DNA from: Flavobacteriaceae bacterium
Lineage (GTDB): Bacteria; Bacteroidota; Bacteroidia; Flavobacteriales; Flavobacteriaceae
Direction of reading: 5' to 3'
DNA: 64,000 bases
Assembly (NCBI GenBank): GCA_021647405.1
Contig: JAKIUU010000008.1
Coordinates: 1 to 64,000 of the forward strand
Below are positions 57,893 through 64,000 of the stretch, piece after piece. The stretch's first letter is position 1, and each line of letters starts with the position of its first letter. The notes below the pieces were generated by a model that searched no databases, had not been told where the DNA came from, and was given only the letters and a program-made list of their open reading frames with translations. The position numbers and the translations under genes are program-made.

Positions 57893-60832
57893 TTAATTTT
57901 TATTTTCGTCAGACTTTTTTGAAGTCAGATACATTATTGGAGAGGCTATAAATAATGATGAATATGTACCTACAATAACACCAATTATTAAAGCAAACAT
58001 AAAGCCTCTTATTGTTTCTCCACCATCTAAAAAGATAGCTATTAGTACTATTAAAGTAGTTAATGACGTGTTAATGGTTCTGCTTAAAGTACTGCTTAGC
58101 GCTTTATTGATAATTGTTTTTTGTTTCCAAGATTTGTGATTTATGCTAAATTCTCTAATCCTGTCAAAAATAACCACCGTATCATTTAAAGAGTACCCAA
58201 CAACTGTAAGTATGGCTGCTATAAAGGCTTGGTCTATTTCTAAATCAAATGGTAAGTATTTGTAAAAAAGCGAAAAGATACCCAATACAACCAAAACATC
58301 ATGGAATACAGCTACTACAGCTCCCATACTAAATTGCCATTTTCTAAAGCGTAATAGAATATAGAAGAAAACAATAATTAGAGAACCTAAGATAGCCCAA
58401 AAAGCGTCTTTTTTAATATCATCGGCAATGGTTGGGCCTACTTTAACAGCTTGCATAATACCTATTTTGTGTTTGGTTTCGCCACCCGGTTTAAATTGGT
58501 TTATGGTTGTGCCCTCTGGCAAGAAACTTTTTATACCTTCAAAAAGTTTTTGTTGTACTTCATCATCAGCAGCTATGCCATTTTTATCAACATTGTATTT
58601 GGTTGTTATTTTTAACTGGTTGTCAGCACCAAATGTTTTAACTTCGGGGGCACTTCCAAAAACTATTTTAAGGGCATTGCCCACTTTGGGGGCACTAACT
58701 GGTTTTTCGAAACGCACAGTATAAGTACGACCTCCTTTAAAATCAACACCATAATTTAAACCATTTGTTAGTAATGATACCAATCCAGCAGCGATAACAG
58801 TACCAGATATTATAAAAGCAATATTGCGTTTCTTTAAAAATTGAGCATCTAAATTTTTAAACCAATTTTGTGTAATTTTAGTATTGAAAGTTAAGGTTCT
58901 GTCTTTTTTCATGTACCATTCTATAAATAGACGGGTAACAAAAATGGCCGTAAATAATGAGGTAACAATACCAATCATTAAAGTTGTTGCAAAACCTTTA
59001 ATTGGGCCAGAACCAAAAATAAATAAGATAAGTCCGGTTAAGAATGTGGTGACATTGGCATCTAAAATAGATGATAAAGCCCCACTAAAGCCATCTCTAA
59101 TAGCTTCTTTGGTTCCTTTGCCTTTTATAAATTCTTCTTTAATCCGCTCAAAAATAAGAACGTTGGCATCAACTGACATACCAATTGTTAATACAATACC
59201 TGCAATGCCAGGTAAGGTTAGTACAGCGCCAAATCCGGTAAGGACGCCAAAAATGTATAATATGTTTGTAATAAGGGCTACATCGGCAAAAACACCTGCT
59301 TTGCCGTAATACAAAATCATCCACAGAAGAATAAGTGCTAAAGCCAATAAAAATGAATTAACACCACTATCAATTGCCTCTTGACCTAGAGAGGGGCCAA
59401 CAACCGCAGATTGGATTATTTGAGCAGGAGCTGGTAATTTACCTGCTTTTAAAACATTGGCTAAATCTTGGGCTTCTACAATGGTAAAGTTACCTGAAAT
59501 AGAAGTTCTACCAGATGTAATGGCGTCGTTAACTAAAGGAGCTGTATAAACATAATTGTCTAAAACAACAGCTACAAATTTACCTACGTTAGCTGTTGTC
59601 ATTTTCCCCCATAATTTAGAGCCTCTGCTATTCATTGTCATGCTAACCTCAGGGTTGGCGCCAAATTGGTCGAAGGCTTGGCGTGCATCTTCAATAACAT
59701 CACCTTCAATAGGTGCTTTGTCATTGCGGTTAGATTTAATGGCATAAAGATAGATACGCTCTGTATTTGTAATGGGCTTGGCATCCCATAAAAATTTAGC
59801 GTAGCGCATATTTTCTGGTAACAGGGCACGCACCTTAGGCATTGCCAAGTATTTGTTTACACGTGCTGTATCTGTTAAAGCAGCAGTGGCAATTCTCGAA
59901 CTCAAATCATTTTCTGATCTTGGATTGTTTGGTTCTAATACAGAATACAAAGGAAATTGTTTCTTTACATTTACAGAGTCTTTAACCTCTCCTAAGAGAT
60001 CGTCTATTTTAGAGTTTTTCTCATCTGTTTTTGTGGGTTTGTCTGTTTTTAATATTTGGACAAGTGTTGCATTGGCTTGTTGAAAAAAGCCAACTATATC
60101 TTGGTTGGTATAGACTTCCCAAAATTGTAATTCGGCTGTGCTTTGCAATAGTTTTTTTACACGGTCAATATCTTTTGCACCAGGTAATTCGATTAGAATT
60201 CTACCAGATTGTGCAATGCGTTGAATGTTTGGTTGTGTGACACCAAATTTGTCAATTCTACTACGCAATACTTCAAAAGCAGTATTAATAGAACCATTAA
60301 CTTCTTTTCGTAAAAGTGGTTGAACCGCATCATTATCCATCTTAAAATTAATCTTGTCACGTAAAGATTTGTTTCCAAATATCTTAGGGTCACTCAATTT
60401 TATGGTACCCTTGCTTAAGGATTCAAATGCATCAAAAAATAATGTGATATAATCATTTGTACTTCCTTTTTGGGCTTGGGTTGCTGCTTCTAAAGCCCTA
60501 TTAAAAGTAGGGTCTTTAGAATGGTTAGATAAACCTATCAAGATATCTCTTACAGACACTTCTAAAGTGGCGTTAATACCTCCTTTAAGGTCTAAGCCTA
60601 AGTTTATTTCTTTATCTTTAATTTCTTTATAGGTAAAACTGGCAATTCCAATATCAACAACAGTTTTATTGGCAACAGAATCTAAATAAGCACGTTTTTT
60701 AACAGCGTCATTATTAGCGTAGTTGGCAGCATCTTCTTCAACATTTTTGGCAAACCAAGTAAAGGATAGTTGGTAAACACAAACCAGTCCAAAAAGGATG
60801 GCAAATAATCGTATAAGTCCTTTGTTTTGCAT
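57893..60832 (-). CDS. secDF: Fused protein translocase SecDF
   Basis: A 979-residue membrane protein joining SecD and SecF. The SecD half has a first helix (LFAILFGLVCVYQLSFTWF), the DLKGGINATLEV motif, a large periplasmic domain and the helix pair with LPGIAGIVLTIGMSVDANVLIFERIKEE. The SecF half starts near 660 with GLNYGVDFKGGRTYTVRF and ends with GYSLNDTVVIFDRIRE and its last helices. Twelve helices in all. It uses the proton gradient to complete Sec export. Monocistronic. The fused form is standard in Bacteroidota. Confidence 0.97.
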   Translation of the reverse strand: MQNKGLIRLFAILFGLVCVYQLSFTWFAKNVEEDAANYANNDAVKKRAYLDSVANKTVVDIGIASFTYKEIKDKEINLGLDLKGGINATLEVSVRDILIGLSNHSKDPTFNRALEAATQAQKGSTNDYITLFFDAFESLSKGTIKLSDPKIFGNKSLRDKINFKMDNDAVQPLLRKEVNGSINTAFEVLRSRIDKFGVTQPNIQRIAQSGRILIELPGAKDIDRVKKLLQSTAELQFWEVYTNQDIVGFFQQANATLVQILKTDKPTKTDEKNSKIDDLLGEVKDSVNVKKQFPLYSVLEPNNPRSENDLSSRIATAALTDTARVNKYLAMPKVRALLPENMRYAKFLWDAKPITNTERIYLYAIKSNRNDKAPIEGDVIEDARQAFDQFGANPEVSMTMNSRGSKLWGKMTTANVGKFVAVVLDNYVYTAPLVNDAITSGRTSISGNFTIVEAQDLANVLKAGKLPAPAQIIQSAVVGPSLGQEAIDSGVNSFLLALALILLWMILYYGKAGVFADVALITNILYIFGVLTGFGAVLTLPGIAGIVLTIGMSVDANVLIFERIKEEFIKGKGTKEAIRDGFSGALSSILDANVTTFLTGLILFIFGSGPIKGFATTLMIGIVTSLFTAIFVTRLFIEWYMKKDRTLTFNTKITQNWFKNLDAQFLKKRNIAFIISGTVIAAGLVSLLTNGLNYGVDFKGGRTYTVRFEKPVSAPKVGNALKIVFGSAPEVKTFGADNQLKITTKYNVDKNGIAADDEVQQKLFEGIKSFLPEGTTINQFKPGGETKHKIGIMQAVKVGPTIADDIKKDAFWAILGSLIIVFFYILLRFRKWQFSMGAVVAVFHDVLVVLGIFSLFYKYLPFDLEIDQAFIAAILTVVGYSLNDTVVIFDRIREFSINHKSWKQKTIINKALSSTLSRTINTSLTTLIVLIAIFLDGGETIRGFMFALIIGVIVGTYSSLFIASPIMYLTSKKSDENKN

Positions 60833-60868
60833 TATATAATAATTTATTTGGCATTAAATTTAAACGTG

Positions 60869-60876
60869 CAAATATA
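60869..60876 (-). promoter_or_regulatory. -10 element TATATTTG for secDF
   Basis: A perfect TAnnTTTG match on the minus strand 37 bases before the ATG. Confidence 0.55.
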
Positions 60877-60942
60877 TAACTTCAATAATGATTTGGCAAA
60901 TTAATAGGAATGATTTTAAAAGCCTTTAAAAACACATTTTTT

Positions 60943-60976
60943 AATTCAGAATTGTGAATTTAGAATTCTCAATTAA
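60943..60976. repeat. AATTC-rich near-palindromic spacer after dusB
   Basis: AATTCAGAATTGTGAATTTA followed by GAATTCTCAATTAATTA repeats GAATT words in both directions. Such spacers recur between genes of flavobacteria; it may fold weakly at the dusB mRNA end. Confidence 0.4.
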
Positions 60977-61960
60977 TTAGGGCCCAAACACCTCTAAAAT
61001 TTCTTCAAAATGTTGGTTGAGTGTATCTAAATTATCTGTGGTAACCAATTTAAGTCGGTAAGGTTTAAAATGTGGAATGCCTCTAAAATAATTGGAATAA
61101 TGCCGGCGCATTTCCATAATACCCACAATCTCGTTTTTTTTCCAATCAATTTCCATTTGTAAGTGACGCCGTGCCGTTTTAACACGTTCGGTTATGGTTA
61201 TTTCTGGCAGATGTTTCCCTGTTTTAAAGAAGTGTTTTACCTGTTTAAAAAACCAAGGATTACCAATACTGGCACGCCCTATCATGGCACCATCTAATCC
61301 AAATTTATCGCGCATTAAGGCTGCCTTTTCGGGTGTGTCAACATCGCCATTGCCAAAAATAGGGATGTGCATACGGGGGTTGTTTTTTACGGCAGCTATC
61401 TGTGTCCAATCAGCTACTCCTTTATACATTTGTGCACGGGTACGGCCATGAATAGAAATGGCTTTGGCGCCTGCATCTTGTAGGCGTTCGGCCACTTCAA
61501 CTATTCTGATGGAATCGGCATCCCAGCCCAAACGGGTTTTTACTGTAATGGGTAAGTGGGTTCGTTTTACCATTTCTCTGGTCAAACTTTCCATTGAGTC
61601 GATGTCTTTTAAAATACCTGCACCAGCGCCTTTACTGACTACTTTTTTAACGGGACAGCCAAAATTAATGTCGATAATATCTGGTTTTGATTTTTCGACA
61701 ATCTCAACAGTTCGCAACATAGAATCGAGATTAGCGCCAAAAATTTGAATACCTACAGGGCGCTCTTTTTCGTAAATATCTAGCTTCTGAATACTTTTAG
61801 CTGCATCGCGTATAAGCCCTTCGGATGAAATAAATTCGGTATAAACCACATCAGCACCCTGTTCTTTACAAAGGGCTCTGAATGGTGGGTCACTTACATC
61901 TTCCATTGGTGCTAGTAAGAGCGGGAATTCCCCTAATTCTATGTGATCTATTTTTGCCAT
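60977..61960 (-). CDS. dusB: tRNA-dihydrouridine synthase
   Basis: A 327-residue FMN enzyme of the Dus barrel family. LLAPMEDVSDPPFRALCKEQGADVVYTEFI (in two parts) binds FMN; the catalytic cysteine is in DINFGCPVKKVVSKGAGAGIL; ITVKTRLGWD, ISIHGRTRAQMYKG and IPIFGNGDV are further signatures. The sequence type is DusB. It reduces uridines in the tRNA D-loop. Confidence 0.95.
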   Translation of the reverse strand: MAKIDHIELGEFPLLLAPMEDVSDPPFRALCKEQGADVVYTEFISSEGLIRDAAKSIQKLDIYEKERPVGIQIFGANLDSMLRTVEIVEKSKPDIIDINFGCPVKKVVSKGAGAGILKDIDSMESLTREMVKRTHLPITVKTRLGWDADSIRIVEVAERLQDAGAKAISIHGRTRAQMYKGVADWTQIAAVKNNPRMHIPIFGNGDVDTPEKAALMRDKFGLDGAMIGRASIGNPWFFKQVKHFFKTGKHLPEITITERVKTARRHLQMEIDWKKNEIVGIMEMRRHYSNYFRGIPHFKPYRLKLVTTDNLDTLNQHFEEILEVFGP

Positions 61961-61970
61961 AATTGGAATG

Positions 61971-61978
61971 CAAAAGTA
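61971..61978 (-). promoter_or_regulatory. -10 element TACTTTTG for dusB
   Basis: A perfect TAnnTTTG match on the minus strand 11 bases before the dusB ATG, implying a very short leader. Confidence 0.5.
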
Positions 61979-61985
61979 TTTAAAA

Positions 61986-62075
61986 ATGATGAAACTCTAC
62001 GCGATACTTTTAGTTCTTTTGTCGCTACTATTTCGTTTAGGAAGCCGTATTTTTGATGTTCAAAAAAAAGAATGA
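61986..62075 (+). CDS. Candidate 29-residue membrane peptide coupled to the TolB-like gene
   Basis: ATGATG at 61986 opens a frame for MMKLYAILLVLLSLLFRLGS followed by RIFDVQKKE, ending in TGA that overlaps the ATG of the next gene (ATGA). It has one hydrophobic stretch. The exact overlap suggests translational coupling, but at this length the frame may be chance. Confidence 0.3.
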   Translation: MMKLYAILLVLLSLLFRLGSRIFDVQKKE

Positions 62076-63187
62076 TGATAAAATTATACCCTTATATTTT
62101 GGTTTTGTTGCTTGTTGTAAGTTGTAAAGAAAAAACAAATAAAAAAGGAAAAGATGCCACATCGGGGGCTACAAAAATTGTGAATGTAATTCATTATCCA
62201 AAAGAACACCATCTTAAAAATGTGAAACAATTGACTTTTGGTGGTGATAATGCCGAAGCGTATTGGAATAGCCAGAGTGATACTTTGGTATTTCAAGCCA
62301 CTAATAAAAAATGGGGCATGTCTTGTGACCAAATTTATACAATGGCTTTAACAGACGATTTGAGTAAAGGTGCCATTCCTAATATGATTAGTAATGGACA
62401 AGGCCGTACTACTTGTAGCTATTTTTTACCAGGGGATGATACCATTATTTATGCTTCAACTTATTTGGGAGACGTCAACTGTCCGCTGGTTCCTAAAAAA
62501 GAAGATTACGAAGGCAAATACATTTGGCCTGTTTACAGTGATTTTGATATTTTTGTTGCTGATAAAAACGGCAAACAACTTAAGCAATTAACCCATACAC
62601 CCGGTTACGATGCAGAAGCTACTGTGTCGCCAAAAGGCGATAAGATTGTTTTTACGTCTATGCGCTCAGGCGATTTAGAATTATATACCATGAATATAGA
62701 TGGAACCGATGTCAAACAAGTTACAAGTGAGTTGGGTTATGATGGCGGGGCTTTTTTCTCGCCCGATGGTACAAAGTTAATTTTCCGCGCCTCACGCCCT
62801 AAAATACCTGAGGCCATTAAAGATTATAAAGATTTATTGGCTAAAGGCGTGGTTATGCCTACCAATATGGAATTGTTTGTGTGCAATGTTGACGGAAGTG
62901 ATTTAAAACAAATTACCAAACTAGGCAATGCTAATTGGGCACCATTTTTTCATCCAAATGGTAAAAAAGTTATTTTTTCTAGTAACTATCACAGAAAAAA
63001 ACACGATGGGTTTAACCTATTTATGATTAATGTTGATGGCACAGGTTTAGAACAAGTTACTTACGATGGTGTCTTTGATGCTTTTCCTATGTTTTCGCCT
63101 GATGGAAAAAAATTGGTGTTCTCTTCAAACCGGAATAATAATGGCACGCATGACACCAATTTATTTGTAGCCGACTGGGTGGAGTAA
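62072..63187 (+). CDS. TolB-like beta-propeller lipoprotein
   Basis: A 371-residue protein with a lipoprotein signal (MMIKLYPYILVLLLVVSCKE, lipid Cys18). The rest is a series of PD40/WD40-like blades with F-S-P-D-G-x-K-[LI]-[VI]-F: ATVSPKGDKIVFTSMRSGD, AFFSPDGTKLIFRASRP, FFHPNGKKVIFSSN and MFSPDGKKLVFSSNRNN, each with DLELYTMNIDGTDVKQVT-like loops. It would sit in the periplasm or outer membrane as a binding or scaffold protein. Nine bases separate it from the oxidoreductase gene. Confidence 0.88.
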   Translation: MMIKLYPYILVLLLVVSCKEKTNKKGKDATSGATKIVNVIHYPKEHHLKNVKQLTFGGDNAEAYWNSQSDTLVFQATNKKWGMSCDQIYTMALTDDLSKGAIPNMISNGQGRTTCSYFLPGDDTIIYASTYLGDVNCPLVPKKEDYEGKYIWPVYSDFDIFVADKNGKQLKQLTHTPGYDAEATVSPKGDKIVFTSMRSGDLELYTMNIDGTDVKQVTSELGYDGGAFFSPDGTKLIFRASRPKIPEAIKDYKDLLAKGVVMPTNMELFVCNVDGSDLKQITKLGNANWAPFFHPNGKKVIFSSNYHRKKHDGFNLFMINVDGTGLEQVTYDGVFDAFPMFSPDGKKLVFSSNRNNNGTHDTNLFVADWVE

Positions 63188-63196
63188 CTTAAAATT

Positions 63197-64000
63197 ATGT
63201 CTAAAATATACAATTGGGCTATATTAGGCTGTGGTCATATTGCAGAAAAATTTTCAAAAGAATTAAAAGCTTTGCCAAATGCAAATTTATATGTTGCATC
63301 TGCCAGAAAGATAGCTAATGCCAAAAAATTTTCAAATAAATTTGGTTTTGAAAAAGCATACGGTTCTTATCGTGAAATGGTAAATGACCCTAAAGTTGAT
63401 ATTGTTTATATAGCAACACCCCACACTTTTCATTTAGAGCATACCTTACTTTGTTTAAAACATAAAAAAGCTGTTTTGTGCGAAAAGGCTTTGGCAATAA
63501 ATTTTAAAGAAGTAAATCTGATGATAAATGCTTCGAAGAAAAATAACACCTTTTTAATGGAAGCTTTTTGGGTAATTTTCAAGCCAAAGTTCAAAAAAGT
63601 TTTAGAAATTATTGAAACTGAAAATTTAGGGAAGTTAAAGTTTGTAAAATCAGATTTTATGTTTAACGCAGATTTTAATCCTAAAAAGAGGCTTTATGAT
63701 ATAAATTTAGGTGGTGGCTCCTTATTAGATATTGGCATTTACCCAGTTTTTACGGCCTTGATGTTTCTTGGAACACCCGATGAAATAAAAACCATTCCAC
63801 ATTTTAGCATTACCGGTTCAGAAGAGAGTATATCAATGTTATTTGGTTATAAAGATGGTGCCACAGCTGTTTTGACTTCAAGTTTTGAGGCATATAAAAA
63901 AAATGAAACAGAATTGTGTTTTGAAAAGGGCATCATTAAATATAACCGTGTTTCAAATGACCCAATTGTATTCATTAAAAATGACATTAAACAAATAATA
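63197..64000 (+). CDS. Gfo/Idh/MocA family oxidoreductase (5' part, cut by the window edge)
   Basis: The first 268 codons are present and open to the window end. The N-terminal Rossmann fold is NWAILGCGHIAEKFSKEL, with VDIVYIATPHTFHLEHTLLC and VLCEKALAIN, where Lys of the usual EKP (here EKA) motif is kept. The C-terminal domain begins near residue 120 with AFWVIFKPKF and has GGGSLLDIGIYPV, typical of trans-1,2-dihydrobenzene-1,2-diol dehydrogenase-like members. It would oxidise or reduce a sugar or cyclitol with NAD(P). Ends beyond the window. Confidence 0.9.
   Translation, partial: MSKIYNWAILGCGHIAEKFSKELKALPNANLYVASARKIANAKKFSNKFGFEKAYGSYREMVNDPKVDIVYIATPHTFHLEHTLLCLKHKKAVLCEKALAINFKEVNLMINASKKNNTFLMEAFWVIFKPKFKKVLEIIETENLGKLKFVKSDFMFNADFNPKKRLYDINLGGGSLLDIGIYPVFTALMFLGTPDEIKTIPHFSITGSEESISMLFGYKDGATAVLTSSFEAYKKNETELCFEKGIIKYNRVSNDPIVFIKNDIKQII

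Overview
This window is low-GC DNA from a member of the Bacteroidota, most likely family Flavobacteriaceae. The evidence is the repeated TAnnTTTG -10 promoter element, the near-absence of Shine-Dalgarno sequences, a type IX secretion sorting domain, fused SecDF, DUF349 proteins, and a protein set typical of flavobacteria. It is chromosomal and densely coding. I found no rRNA, tRNA, CRISPR array, insertion sequence or prophage, and no gene-free stretch longer than about 250 bases.

Layout. Bases 1-7800 hold a CoA-binding protein, then a minus-strand run read right to left: pyrR, pyrB, a small STAS-like protein, RNase Z, an acyl-CoA ligase overlapping a penicillin-acylase-family amidase, and an SH3-like exported protein. 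Bases 7960-21160 hold a TPR protein, a GT2 glycosyltransferase with a duplicated LAB_N membrane protein, two tandem DUF368 (PopT-type) transporters with aroE, a large DUF349 protein, a FabH paralogue, htpG, a CDGSH protein, a NUDIX hydrolase and purM.

Bases 22000-32520 are the most striking accessory block, a nine-gene respiratory nitrite/nitric oxide reduction cluster on the minus strand: norC, norB, nirS, a TonB-dependent receptor, an alginate-export-type outer membrane protein, norQ, norD, norE and norF. Upstream of norC is a perfect FNR/CRP-type palindrome placed for class II activation of a perfect TAnnTTTG promoter. NirS appears to be a lipoprotein. No heme d1 synthesis, nosZ or nitrate reductase gene is in the window, so the block supports NO2- to NO to N2O, with heme d1 supplied from elsewhere.

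Bases 32580-42800 hold a retropepsin-like protein, pheS, two glutamate dehydrogenase genes flanking a receiver-domain/PEP-synthase-like ATP-grasp protein, dinB and a saccharopine-dehydrogenase-family gene. Bases 43000-51200 hold a T9SS-exported LamG protein, a radical SAM protein, a GreA-like protein, a DoxX-like protein and thioredoxin with a second Crp/Fnr-like site, asd, a U32 peptidase-family protein, a small membrane protein, an SDR and ilvE.

Bases 51300-55690 hold mnmD and a separate four-gene operon: a 42-residue membrane peptide, a class III PLP enzyme, a protein with kinase-like catalytic motifs, and a C69 Ntn-hydrolase. This is the best candidate for an undescribed pathway. Bases 55690-64000 are housekeeping (obg, adk, hpt, secDF, dusB), then a TolB-like lipoprotein and a partial Gfo/Idh/MocA oxidoreductase cut by the window edge.
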